DNA of 49,367 nt from JBBRYW01 sp038253945 (GTDB lineage Bacteria > Actinomycetota > Thermoleophilia > Gaiellales > Gaiellaceae): the NCBI GenBank assembly GCA_038253945.1, contig JBBSGR010000018.1, positions 1 through 49,367 of the forward strand. Direction: 5' to 3'. The notes beneath the pieces are model-generated. The model was not told where the DNA came from. It ran no database searches and was given only the letters and a program-made list of their open reading frames with translations. The first letter of the stretch is position 1. Every line of letters begins with the position of its first letter. The translations under genes were made by a program, and so were the position numbers. Positions 1-7,054 of this stretch are shown in pieces.

Positions 1-90
1 ATCCGGGACTGGCTCACCGCCAACGGCGGCCACCCGCGCGGAACCCGGCGCGCGATCGCCGACCGGCGCAGCGCCCCATCACTGCGCTGA
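1..90 (+). CDS. C-terminal end of an unidentified gene (5' truncated by window edge)
   Basis: Reading frame 1 is open from the first base and stops at TGA 88-90, giving 29 residues that begin IRDWLTANGG and end RSAPSLR. It is basic and has no recognisable motif. It may be the tail of a plus-strand gene transcribed towards the amidase. With so few residues a chance open frame cannot be excluded. Confidence 0.3.
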   Translation: MRDWLTANGGHPRGTRRAIADRRSAPSLR

Positions 91-146
91 CCCCAGCGAC
101 CCAGGCCCGTCTTTACCCCAACGAGAAGCGAGAGGGGGGCTCCGGC

Positions 147-152
147 TAGCGT
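147..152 (+). promoter_or_regulatory. -10-like hexamer TAGCGT, leaderless start of the amidase gene
   Basis: TAGCGT ends 6 nt before the GTG at 159 and no Shine-Dalgarno sequence lies between. Transcription would begin at or next to the start codon. Confidence 0.4.
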
Positions 153-158
153 TCACCC

Positions 159-827
159 GTGTTCCTCGAGACGCTAGCGTCCCTCTTGATCTGCCTCGAC
201 CCGGGCCATGGAACGCTCCCCGCCGTTGGCGCCCAGACCGAGCCGATCGGCCCGGGGTCGGCGATCCTCAAGATCAAGGATGGAGGCGGCGCTGCCGGAG
301 AGGCCGACGTTGCCCTGGCAATCGCCCGTAAGACTCGCTTCCTCCTCCTCGGGCGTGGGTTTCGGGTTGCGATGACGCGAACGGGTCCGACCTTCCGCCT
401 TCGAGGCGGAGGCAACGTCGCGCGAGCCGAGTTCTGCAACCACCGGCACGCCGCGCTGATGCTCCGAATCCACGCGGACGGCTCGGCCGACAGATCGCGC
501 CGCGGTGTCTCGACGCTCTACCCGGCCCTGCACCGCGGCTGGACCGACGACATCTACGCACGCAGTCTCCGGGCGGCGCACCTCGTTCAGGCCGCTGTGC
601 TGCAGACGACTCGCGCCCACGATGCCGGGCTGGTTCCGCGAGGCGACCTGACGGGATTCAACTGGGCGAACGTGCCGGCGATTCTCGTCGAGACCGGGTT
701 CCTCTCGAACCCGGCCGAGCGGGCCCTCCTGCACTCTGCGGCCTACCAGTGGAAGGTCGCCGAAGGGCTGACGAGGGGAACCGTCGCCTTTACGCGCCCT
801 CGCCGGGCGAGCCGCGCATCTCATTAG
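159..827 (+). CDS. N-acetylmuramoyl-L-alanine amidase (Amidase_3 family)
   Basis: Predicted zinc amidase cleaving the bond between N-acetylmuramate and the stem peptide of peptidoglycan. The 222-residue protein is essentially one Amidase_3 domain. The zinc ligands are visible as H17 in DPGHG, E48 in GGAAGEADVA and H105 in LRIHADGS, and the catalytic glutamate is E178 in ILVETGFLSN. The GTG start is supported by a -10-like hexamer 6 nt upstream. No convincing signal peptide precedes the catalytic domain, which is odd for an enzyme acting outside the membrane, so export may be non-classical or the true start may lie elsewhere. The last 38 bases overlap tail-to-tail with the minus-strand gene ending at 790. 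The family call is strong; the physiological role is inferred. Confidence 0.85.
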   Translation: MFLETLASLLICLDPGHGTLPAVGAQTEPIGPGSAILKIKDGGGAAGEADVALAIARKTRFLLLGRGFRVAMTRTGPTFRLRGGGNVARAEFCNHRHAALMLRIHADGSADRSRRGVSTLYPALHRGWTDDIYARSLRAAHLVQAAVLQTTRAHDAGLVPRGDLTGFNWANVPAILVETGFLSNPAERALLHSAAYQWKVAEGLTRGTVAFTRPRRASRASH

Positions 828-1107
828 CGGCGGCCCGTCCGCGCTCGTGCACCGCCCGGCGGCGAGCCTCGAGATCGGCTCCTGGCTCGACCACGTCGAT
901 GGGTGTCTCGGCCGCCTCGAACTCGTCGCGCTCGTCGTCGAGACCGCGCGCCTGCTCGAGCTTGCGCCGGAGCTCCTCGGCGCGAGCGTCCTGGGCGGGC
1001 TCCAGCTCGAAGCCGGCCGAAGCGGAGCGCCGGCGCCGGGCGAGGCCGCCGGCAAGAGCGCCCGCCAGCGCAAGCCCGCCGACCACGAAGACCGCGCGTC
1101 GCTCCAC
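790..1107 (-). CDS. small membrane-anchored protein of unknown function
   Basis: A 105-residue protein with one N-terminal membrane segment (residues 5-22, AVFVVGGLALAGALAGG) followed by an arginine cluster and a charged, probably helical tail. The positive-inside rule suggests the tail is cytoplasmic. I recognise no family. The frame stays open to a GTG at 1152, but I prefer the GTG at 1107 because a TACCAT -10-like hexamer sits exactly 7 nt upstream and the membrane segment then starts at the N-terminus. It is divergent from rpsF and converges with the amidase gene, overlapping its 3' end. Confidence 0.6.
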   Translation of the reverse strand: MERRAVFVVGGLALAGALAGGLARRRRSASAGFELEPAQDARAEELRRKLEQARGLDDERDEFEAAETPIDVVEPGADLEARRRAVHERGRAAANEMRGSPGEGA

Positions 1108-1114
1108 GGCGGCG

Positions 1115-1120
1115 ATGGTA
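1115..1120 (-). promoter_or_regulatory. -10-like hexamer TACCAT, leaderless start of the 790-1107 gene
   Basis: On the minus strand TACCAT is followed by 7 nt and then the GTG at 1107. This spacing recurs at many first genes in the window. Confidence 0.4.
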
Positions 1121-1159
1121 CACTCGAACGTCTTCCTGCTCCGCTCTTGCACTGCCCGC

Positions 1160-1219
1160 GTTCCCGAGTGGTGCCCGCCGGCGGGGCCGACCAGACCGAA
1201 GGAAGGAGTTGTCGGGAAC
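1160..1219 (+). promoter_or_regulatory. structured rpsF leader, possible S6:S18 autoregulatory element
   Basis: GTTCCCGA (1160-1167) is perfectly complementary to TCGGGAAC (1212-1219), which abuts the rpsF GTG. Inside is a second hairpin, TGGT (1169-1172) with ACCA (1190-1193) and GCCC (1173-1176) with GGGC (1184-1187), leaving CG unpaired on the 3' side. The likely ribosome-binding site GGAAGGAG (1201-1208) lies within the outer loop. Known rpsF leaders in several phyla fold around a CCG-containing bulge that binds the S6:S18 dimer and represses translation. The resemblance is seen by eye only. Confidence 0.4.
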
Positions 1220-1567
1220 GTGATTGCTTACGAGATCTTGCTGCTGCTCGACGCCGAGGTGCCGGAAGAGCGCCAGAACGAGATCATCTCCCGCACGCGC
1301 GAGGTGATCGAGCGTGGAGGCGGACACTGGGAGTCGCACGAGCCCTGGGGCCGGCGCAAGCTTTCGTACGAGATCGACCACAAGGGCGAGGGCACGTACC
1401 ATCTACTGACGTTCACGGTCGTACCGGAGACGCTCGAGGAGGTGTCGCGCGTGCTGCGCATCACCGACGGCGTCATGCGTCACCTACCGGTTCGCCGGCC
1501 CGAACGGGCGCAGCGCGAGACGGCGGCCGCGACAACCCCCAGCCCACCGTCCGAGGAGCAGGGGTAA
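1220..1567 (+). CDS. rpsF: 30S ribosomal protein S6
   Basis: S6 of the small subunit platform, which pairs with S18. The 115-residue product has the ferredoxin-like core from YEILLLLDAEV through GRRKLSYEIDHKGEG and YHLLTFTV to the typical end VMRHLPVRRPE, then a short Ala/Pro/Thr-rich tail. I chose the GTG at 1220 because S6 proteins begin right before the first beta strand and GGAAGGAG lies 11 nt upstream. It heads the run rpsF-ssb-rpsR-rplI-dnaB, an order widely conserved in bacteria. The leader can fold against the start codon, so translational autoregulation is possible. Confidence 0.95.
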   Translation: MIAYEILLLLDAEVPEERQNEIISRTREVIERGGGHWESHEPWGRRKLSYEIDHKGEGTYHLLTFTVVPETLEEVSRVLRITDGVMRHLPVRRPERAQRETAAATTPSPPSEEQG

Positions 1568-1599
1568 CGTAGGCTGGGACTTCACGGAGGGAGGAGAAG

Positions 1600-2040
1600 A
1601 TGGCCAACATCAACCGCGTCGTCCTCGTGGGCAACTTGACCCGGGATCCGGAGCTTCGAAACACGCCCAGCGGGACGTCGGTCTGCAAGCTGCGCGTCGC
1701 CGTCAACACGCGCCAGAAGGATTCCGCCACGGGCGAGTGGGGTGACAAGCCGAACTACTTCGACGTCACAGTCTGGGGAAACCAGGCCGAGAGCTGCGCC
1801 CAGTTCCTGACGAAAGGGCGCCCGGTCGGCGTCGACGGCCGACTGGACTGGCGGGAGTGGGAAGCGCAGGATGGCTCCAAGCGCCAGGCGGTGGAGATCA
1901 TCGCCGATACGGTGCAGTTCCTCGGCGGACGGGCAGACGGGGAGGGCGGCGAGCGGCAGTTCGTGCCGGCTGGAGCGACCGCCTCCGCAGGTGACGCCGA
2001 CTTCGGCTCTGCCGCAGCAGACGACGACATTCCGTTCTAG
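1600..2040 (+). CDS. ssb: single-stranded DNA-binding protein
   Basis: Binds and protects single-stranded DNA in replication, recombination and repair, normally as a tetramer of OB folds. The 146-residue product has an OB domain over about residues 1-110 (NRVVLVGNLTRDPELR, FDVTVWGNQAE, KGRPVGVDGRLDWREWE). A Gly/Ala-rich linker leads to an acidic tip DDDIPF, the standard tail that recruits partner proteins. The start ATG follows a strong GGAGGGAGGAG Shine-Dalgarno. It sits between rpsF and rpsR as in many bacteria. Confidence 0.96.
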   Translation: MANINRVVLVGNLTRDPELRNTPSGTSVCKLRVAVNTRQKDSATGEWGDKPNYFDVTVWGNQAESCAQFLTKGRPVGVDGRLDWREWEAQDGSKRQAVEIIADTVQFLGGRADGEGGERQFVPAGATASAGDADFGSAAADDDIPF

Positions 2041-2052
2041 AGAAGGGGAGAG

Positions 2053-2316
2053 ATGGCAACGAAGGACCGACGAGAGCCGCGACGGCGCCCGGGCGCCGAG
2101 AAGGGCCCGCCGCGCCGGAAGAGCTGCTACTTCTGCCGCGAGAAGATCGACGAGGTCGATTACAAGAACGCGAACCAGCTCCGTCGCTACGTCTCGGAGA
2201 AGGGCAAGATCCGCTCGCGCCGGATCACGGGCGCCTGCCGGCGGCACCAGCGCCAGGTGGCCGTAGCCGTGAAGCGGGCGCGAGAGATGGCGCTGCTGCC
2301 GTACGTGGCGAACTGA
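2053..2316 (+). CDS. rpsR: 30S ribosomal protein S18 (Cys-containing form)
   Basis: S18 binds S6 and 16S rRNA in the platform. The 87-residue product contains CYFCREK near residue 25 and GACRRHQRQVAVAVKRARE near the C-terminus, so it is a Cys-containing form that could bind zinc. A basic N-terminal stretch precedes the core. The ATG follows AGAAGGGGAG and lies 12 nt after ssb, consistent with co-transcription. Confidence 0.95.
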   Translation: MATKDRREPRRRPGAEKGPPRRKSCYFCREKIDEVDYKNANQLRRYVSEKGKIRSRRITGACRRHQRQVAVAVKRAREMALLPYVAN

Positions 2317-2327
2317 GCGAGGCGGGC

Positions 2328-2999
2328 GTGGAAGTCATCCTCCTGAGCGACATCGAGAAGCTCGGCCTGCGCGGCGAGGTCGTCGACGTCAAGCGCGGCT
2401 ACGCGCGCAACTTCCTGCTCCCTCGCCGGCTCGCAGAGCCCGCGACCGCGGGAAAGATCGCAGCGCTGCAGCGCCGAGACGAGCAACGGGCACGCCAGGA
2501 AGCGCGCACCTTCGAGCAGGGTCAGGAGATCGCAGACGTGCTGCGAGAGACCGTGCTTCGATTCGACGTGAAGGCAGGCCCGGGTGGTGCGCTCTTCGGC
2601 TCGGTCACGCCAACGGACATCGTGGACGAGCTGTGGCGCGTGCGGAAGATCCGCGTCGACCGGCGGAAGATCGAGCTGGCGGAGCCGATCAAGCGGATCG
2701 GCCGCTACGAGGTGCCGATCGAGGTCTTCACCGACGTCAGCGTCGAGGTGAAGACCCTCGTCGTGCCGGAGGGTGGTGAGCTGCCGCCCGAGGAATCCGA
2801 GACGCCGACGGAGATTGCGTCCGAGAACGGCGGAGAGCCTGCGGCCGCGCCACCCGAAGACGTGGCCTCCACCGAGGGCGCCTCGACGGCCTTGCAGGGC
2901 CTTGAAGCCGAGCCGGCCGAGCCGGCCCCGGCAACGGTCGACGGGGCAAGTGCAGGCGCTCCGCAGGCCGACTCGGACCAGCCGGCCACTCCTTCGTAG
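2328..2999 (+). CDS. rplI: 50S ribosomal protein L9 with an extended acidic C-terminal tail
   Basis: L9 binds 23S rRNA near the L1 stalk. The N-terminal domain is clear (MEVILLSDIEKLGLRGEVV, then KRGYARNFLLPRRLA), followed by the long helix and the C-terminal domain ending near VSVEVKTLVVPE at about residue 148. Usual L9 length is about 150 residues; this protein has 223. The extra 75 residues are rich in Glu, Pro, Ala, Ser and Thr and look disordered. The GTG start is fixed by the conserved first strand. It starts 11 nt after rpsR and is followed at once by a hairpin. Confidence 0.95.
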   Translation: MEVILLSDIEKLGLRGEVVDVKRGYARNFLLPRRLAEPATAGKIAALQRRDEQRARQEARTFEQGQEIADVLRETVLRFDVKAGPGGALFGSVTPTDIVDELWRVRKIRVDRRKIELAEPIKRIGRYEVPIEVFTDVSVEVKTLVVPEGGELPPEESETPTEIASENGGEPAAAPPEDVASTEGASTALQGLEAEPAEPAPATVDGASAGAPQADSDQPATPS

Positions 3000-3031
3000 C
3001 TTCTCCACAGCGAAAGCGCGTTGTGGAGAAG
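3000..3031 (+). terminator. perfect hairpin directly after rplI
   Basis: CTTCTCCACA (3000-3009) pairs with TGTGGAGAAG (3022-3031) around a 12-nt loop containing GC-GAAA-GC. It begins 1 nt after the rplI stop, as a terminator would, but no U-run follows. Each arm also contains TTCTCCACA, one mismatch from the DnaA box TTATCCACA, in opposite orientations. Confidence 0.45.
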
Positions 3032-3237
3032 TTGCGAAAACGTGCGCTTCGCGCGCAACTTTTGTGACGGCCGCATGTGGCCAAAGATGGGGAGAACGTC
3101 CGCTGGCATGGGGATACTTTTGCGAACGTGCGTTCCATCTCCCCGCATAGCAAGCACTTCTTTTCCACCGGCAGACCCGAACGGCACGCTCGCGCGCCGC
3201 GTTGAAGTGGGACCTCGCCCGCGGCTCTAATGGCCAG
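3032..3237 (+). other. rplI-dnaB intergenic region
   Basis: About 200 bases without a gene. It holds a near direct repeat, TTGCGAAAACGTGCG (3032-3046) and TTTTGCGAACGTGCG (3118-3132), and a possible -10 GATACT (3113-3118) that could drive dnaB with a leader of about 110 nt. The region is less GC-rich than its surroundings. No classical -35 element is evident. Confidence 0.35.
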
Positions 3238-5118
3238 ATGGCACAGCTGACCGAACGAGGCGTGGCCGCCCCGGTACCACCCCAGAACCTCGAAGCCGAG
3301 GAGTCCGTGCTCGGGGCGATGATGCTTGCGCCGGGGGCCATCGACGCCGTCAGCGAGGAGGTCGACGCGGGTGACTTCTACCGCGAGAGCCACTCCCTCA
3401 TCTACCGGGCGGCCCTGGGGCTCTACGCAAAGGGAGAGCCCGTGGACGCGATCACGCTCGTCGACGCGCTCGAGGAGAGGGGCGAGCTCGAGCGGGCAGG
3501 CGGGCGAGTCCGCATCCACGAGCTCGCCGCCCTCGTCCCCGCGACCGCGAATGTGGGTCACTACGCGCGCATCGTGCGCGACGTGGCGACGTTGCGTCGC
3601 CTCATTCACGCCGGGTCCGAGGTCGCGCGGCTCGGCTGGGAGCGGCCAGGCGAGACGGCGGATCTGGTCGATCGGGCCGAGCAGATCGTCTTCGAGCTCT
3701 CGCAGGCACGGGTCACGACCGAGTTCACTCACATCGAGGCGCTCCTGAAGGAGAGCTTCGAGCGGATCACCGAGCTCTACGAAGCCGGGAAGGACGTGAC
3801 CGGCATACCGTCCGGTTTTCGCGACCTCGACCGGCTCACGTCCGGCTTCCAGCCCGGCAACCTGATCATCGTCGCGGCACGGCCGAGCATGGGCAAGTCG
3901 GCTCTCGGGCTCTGTATGGCCGCCAACCTCGCCGTCCGTCACGAGACGCCCGTCGCCGTGTTCACGCTCGAGATGTCGAAGGCCGAGGTGACACAGCGGC
4001 TGATGTGCAGCGAGGCCAAGGTGGAGTCCCAGCGCCTGCGCAACGGCAAGCTCGCACAGGACGACTGGCCGCGGCTGACGACGGCGTGCGATCGCCTCGC
4101 CAAGGCGCCGATCTATGTCGACGACTCGGGCTCGATCACCATGATGGAGATCCGCGCGAAGTCGCGCCGGCTCAAGTCGCAAGAGCCGGGTCTCGGGCTC
4201 ATCATCGTCGACTACCTGCAGCTGATGACCTCCGGGGGTACGGTCGAGAACCGCGTGCAGGAGGTCTCTCAGATGTCCCGCGCGCTGAAGGTACTGGCGC
4301 GGGATCTGGACGTGCCGATCCTGGCGATGTCCCAGCTGTCCCGAGCAGTGGAGCAGCGGCACGACAAGCGCCCGATTCTGTCGGATCTGAGGGAGAGCGG
4401 CTGCCTGACCGGGGACACTCGCGTCTACCTTCCGGAGACCGGGAGCAACGTGCCGATCCGCAACCTCGCCGGCCGTTGCGGGTTCAAGGTGCTTGCGCTC
4501 GATACCGAGACATGGCGGCTCGCGCCCCGCACTGTCCTGCGCGCATTCGGAACCGGTCGAAAGCGCGTGTACCGGCTCCAGACGAGGCTGGGTCGGACGC
4601 TACGTGCGACCGGGAATCACAAGTTCCTGGCGTTCGACGGCTGGCGGCGACTCGACGACATGGCGCCGGGTATGCGGATCGCCGGAGGCACCTCGAACCA
4701 CGATGGGGTTCCGAGGGAGGCCTGGCAGACGCTCGGACAACCCGTCCTGGCGGCGGCCGGCGTGAGGGCCGGGGCGTTGCGAGCGAGCAATTCCGAGCCG
4801 CCGCGGCAGCTCGCTTCGACTGACGTCCATTGGGATGAGATTGCGTCCATCGCGCCAGCCGGCGAGGAAGACGTCTATGACCTGACCGTCGAGGGCCTGC
4901 ACAATTTCGTGGCCGAAAGTATCGTCGCGCACAACTCGATCGAGCAGGACAGCGATCTCGTCGTCTTCATCTACCGCGACGAGTACTACAACGACGAATC
5001 GCCGGATCAGGGCCTTGCCGAGCTGATCCTCGCGAAGCACCGCAACGGGCCGACGGGCACCGAGAAGCTCTCCTTCCTCAAGCGCTACACGAAGTTCGCC
5101 GACCTGGCCGCAGGATGA
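3238..5118 (+). CDS. dnaB: replicative DNA helicase DnaB, interrupted by an in-frame intein
   Basis: Hexameric replicative helicase unwinding DNA at the fork. The precursor is 626 residues. The N-terminal primase-interacting domain starts PQNLEAEESVLGAMM; the RecA-like motor has Walker A ARPSMGKSALG and the DnaB signature IIVDYLQLM. After DLRESG (residue 388) a 178-residue intein is inserted, and the chain resumes with SIEQDSDLVVFIYRDE, leaving a 60-residue C-extein. Removing the intein gives 448 residues, the normal size. I chose the ATG at 3238 over an in-frame TTG at 3202 because DnaB N-termini resemble the sequence from this ATG. The last 4 bases overlap the next gene as ATGA. Confidence 0.95.
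   Translation: MAQLTERGVAAPVPPQNLEAEESVLGAMMLAPGAIDAVSEEVDAGDFYRESHSLIYRAALGLYAKGEPVDAITLVDALEERGELERAGGRVRIHELAALVPATANVGHYARIVRDVATLRRLIHAGSEVARLGWERPGETADLVDRAEQIVFELSQARVTTEFTHIEALLKESFERITELYEAGKDVTGIPSGFRDLDRLTSGFQPGNLIIVAARPSMGKSALGLCMAANLAVRHETPVAVFTLEMSKAEVTQRLMCSEAKVESQRLRNGKLAQDDWPRLTTACDRLAKAPIYVDDSGSITMMEIRAKSRRLKSQEPGLGLIIVDYLQLMTSGGTVENRVQEVSQMSRALKVLARDLDVPILAMSQLSRAVEQRHDKRPILSDLRESGCLTGDTRVYLPETGSNVPIRNLAGRCGFKVLALDTETWRLAPRTVLRAFGTGRKRVYRLQTRLGRTLRATGNHKFLAFDGWRRLDDMAPGMRIAGGTSNHDGVPREAWQTLGQPVLAAAGVRAGALRASNSEPPRQLASTDVHWDEIASIAPAGEEDVYDLTVEGLHNFVAESIVAHNSIEQDSDLVVFIYRDEYYNDESPDQGLAELILAKHRNGPTGTEKLSFLKRYTKFADLAAG
4402..4935 (+). other. mini-intein in DnaB, no homing endonuclease
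   Basis: In-frame protein-splicing element of 178 residues at the DnaB site DLRESG/SIEQ used by several known DnaB inteins. Splicing residues are present: Cys1 in CLTGDTRVYL, block B TGNH (70-73), block F VYDLTVEGLHNFVA (158-171), block G SIVAHN ending in His177-Asn178, and Ser as first C-extein residue. The linker between blocks B and F is only about 80 residues and has no LAGLIDADG motif, so it looks like a splicing-only intein that has lost mobility. Splicing activity is inferred from intact residues. Confidence 0.92.
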
Positions 5119-5351
5119 GAGAGCGCCAGATCATCTGGCTCGAATCCCGCGCGACGACGTTCACCGCGGTCTGCGACGAGTGCCTCGCCGAGCGCAGCGC
5201 GCGCAGCTCCGGGCTCGAGTACCGAGAGGCACTCCTGGCCGGCTCACTCCGCTCGGAGGCCGACGTCGGCTTCACGCGCTGCCGCCGTGGCCACCGGCTG
5301 TCCGTGCGGCGGACGACGCGTGGCCCGCTCGCCGTCGCTCGACACGTTTAA
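5115..5351 (+). CDS. small zinc-ribbon-like protein of unknown function
   Basis: A 78-residue basic protein with cysteine pair C20/C23 (VCDECLAE) and a second possible metal pair C56/H60 (TRCRRGH), suggesting a small zinc-binding fold. The ATG overlaps the dnaB stop as ATGA, so it is probably translated by coupling to dnaB. I recognise no named family. Link to replication is suggested only by position. Confidence 0.6.
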   Translation: MRERQIIWLESRATTFTAVCDECLAERSARSSGLEYREALLAGSLRSEADVGFTRCRRGHRLSVRRTTRGPLAVARHV

Positions 5352-5369
5352 GTAGACCGGCCCGGCTGC

Positions 5370-5375
5370 CAGACT
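5370..5375 (+). promoter_or_regulatory. -10-like hexamer CAGACT upstream of purA
   Basis: CAGACT ends 6 nt before the purA GTG, with no Shine-Dalgarno sequence between. A weaker example of the leaderless pattern. Confidence 0.3.
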
Positions 5376-5381
5376 ACGGCT

Positions 5382-6692
5382 GTGCCGGCGACAGTTGTGG
5401 TGGGAGCCCAGTGGGGCGACGAAGGGAAGGGCAAGATCGTCGACCTGCTCGCTCAGGAAGCGGACGTCGTCTGCCGCTACCAGGGCGGTCCGAACGCGGG
5501 CCATACGCTGGTCGTCGAGGGGCAGACCTTCAAGCTGCGCCACATCCCGTCGGGCATCCTAGCCGGCAAGATCTGCGTCCTCGGTGCCGGCTGCGTCGTC
5601 GACCCCGAGTCGTTCCGGGAAGAACTGCGTGACCTCGGTGAGCGCGGCATCTCGACGGAGCACGTGCTCGTCTCGGGGAACGCTCACCTGATCATGCCGT
5701 GGCATGTGGCGCTCGATCAGGCGGCCGAGCGGCGGCTCGGACGGCTCCAGATCGGAACCACGCGGCGCGGCATCGGCCCGGCCTACGCCGACAAGGCGTC
5801 GCGGCTCGGCATTCGTGTCCAGGACGTGCTGGACGCCAAGATCCTGCGCCAGAAGATTCGAACAGCTCTCGCCGAGAAGAATGTCTGGCTGGAGCGCGTC
5901 TACGGGCTCGAGCCACTCGACCCGGATCGGCTCGCCGACCACTGCGAGGAGCTGGCGGAGGGACTCCGGCCCCACATCGCGGATACGTCGCTGTTCGTCG
6001 AGGAAAGGCTCCGTGAGGGACGATCCGTCGTGCTCGAGGGCGCCCAGGGAACAATGCTCGACCTCGACCACGGGACGTATCCCTTCGTTACCTCCTCCAA
6101 TCCGACCGCGGGGGCCGCGGCGACAGGCGTCGGAATCGGCCCGAATCGGATCGATGCCGTGCTCGGGGTCGCGAAGGCGTACGTCACACGGGTAGGGGAG
6201 GGCCCGTTTCCCACGGAGATCGAAGGCCCGGATCAACAGCGGATGCGAGAGCTCGGAGGCGAGTACGGAACGGTGACCGGGCGACAACGGCGCTGCGGCT
6301 GGCTCGATCTCGTTGCGCTGCGCTACGCGGCTCGTGTCAACGGCCTCACGTCGCTTGCCCTGACGAAGCTCGACGTTCTCTCGGGGTGGCAGCGGCTGCC
6401 CGTCTGCGTCGCCTACCGCCTGCAGGACAACACCGTCACGGAGGAGTTCCCCGCCCACCAGAGCGATTTCCACCACGCCCGTCCCGTCTACGAAACCCTT
6501 CGTGGCTGGACCGGGTCGCTCGACCTCGTGAGCGACCGGGACCAGTTACCGGGCCCCGCCCAGGGCTACATCGCATATGTGGAGCGCGCGCTCGGGATCG
6601 AGGTGGCGCTGATCGGCACCGGACAGGACCGAACGCAGGTGCTATCAGCCGCGCGTTCTCAGCCGACGTCCTCGGCGATGATGAAGTCGTAG
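5382..6692 (+). CDS. purA: adenylosuccinate synthetase
   Basis: Joins IMP and aspartate using GTP to make adenylosuccinate, the first committed step from IMP to AMP. The 436-residue product has the P-loop WGDEGKGK (11-18), GGPNAGHT (35-42), the IMP-site segment TTRRGIGPAYADK, and GTYPFVTSSNPTAG. Length is normal. The GTG start places the P-loop at the usual distance. The end overlaps the convergent minus-strand gene 6659-6988 by 34 bases; the last dozen residues lie beyond the conserved core. Confidence 0.96.
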   Translation: MPATVVVGAQWGDEGKGKIVDLLAQEADVVCRYQGGPNAGHTLVVEGQTFKLRHIPSGILAGKICVLGAGCVVDPESFREELRDLGERGISTEHVLVSGNAHLIMPWHVALDQAAERRLGRLQIGTTRRGIGPAYADKASRLGIRVQDVLDAKILRQKIRTALAEKNVWLERVYGLEPLDPDRLADHCEELAEGLRPHIADTSLFVEERLREGRSVVLEGAQGTMLDLDHGTYPFVTSSNPTAGAAATGVGIGPNRIDAVLGVAKAYVTRVGEGPFPTEIEGPDQQRMRELGGEYGTVTGRQRRCGWLDLVALRYAARVNGLTSLALTKLDVLSGWQRLPVCVAYRLQDNTVTEEFPAHQSDFHHARPVYETLRGWTGSLDLVSDRDQLPGPAQGYIAYVERALGIEVALIGTGQDRTQVLSAARSQPTSSAMMKS

Positions 6693-6988
6693 ATCGCACG
6701 GAATCCGTTGATCGCCGCCGCAACGTCGCCCGGGCCGACACCGGCGTCGCCGCGCTCGACCCGATCGGAGATCTCGCGGGCGGCCAGGTCCTCGGCAACG
6801 ACCTCACGTTCCTCCCCTTCCCTCGCCACGGGGTCTGCCAGCTCGTAGCCGCACTCCCCTAGCATGCGCTCGACGAGGTCGCCGAGCTCGGGCAGCGCCT
6901 CGGCCGGCTCGGCGTGCAGCTCATCCTCGAGCGCCTGCATCTCACTCTCCCACTCGTGCCGGTCGAGCCCGGGTTCCTCCATCGACAT
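6659..6988 (-). CDS. small acidic protein of unknown function
   Basis: A 109-residue, strongly acidic protein beginning MSMEEPGLDRHEWESEMQ. It appears helical, with no membrane segment and no motif I recognise. It lies on the opposite strand between purA and purD, overlapping the purA 3' end. I chose the ATG at 6988; the ATG at 6982 is an alternative. Codon use resembles a real gene, with third positions rich in G/C and protein composition unlike the purA shadow. Confidence 0.55.
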   Translation of the reverse strand: MSMEEPGLDRHEWESEMQALEDELHAEPAEALPELGDLVERMLGECGYELADPVAREGEEREVVAEDLAAREISDRVERGDAGVGPGDVAAAINGFRAIYDFIIAEDVG

Positions 6989-7041
6989 GCCGCATCTATT
7001 CACGTTGGGGTCGCCGTCTAAACACCGTCGGGCGCGGCGTC

Positions 7042-7047
7042 TACAGT
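7042..7047 (+). promoter_or_regulatory. -10-like hexamer TACAGT, leaderless start of purD
   Basis: TACAGT is followed by exactly 7 nt and then GTG 7055. This decides between the in-frame GTGs at 7046 and 7055, since the first lies inside the hexamer. Confidence 0.45.
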
Positions 7048-7054
7048 GCCACGG

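Noticed and set aside
2737..4362. 541-residue open frame antisense to rplI and dnaB
   Set aside because: Composition is the Arg/His/Asp-rich type expected opposite a high-GC gene, it lies over two certain genes, and it has no motif or start signal.
5559..6476. 305-residue frame antisense to purA
   Set aside because: Lies entirely over conserved purA motifs and shows no start signal or domain.
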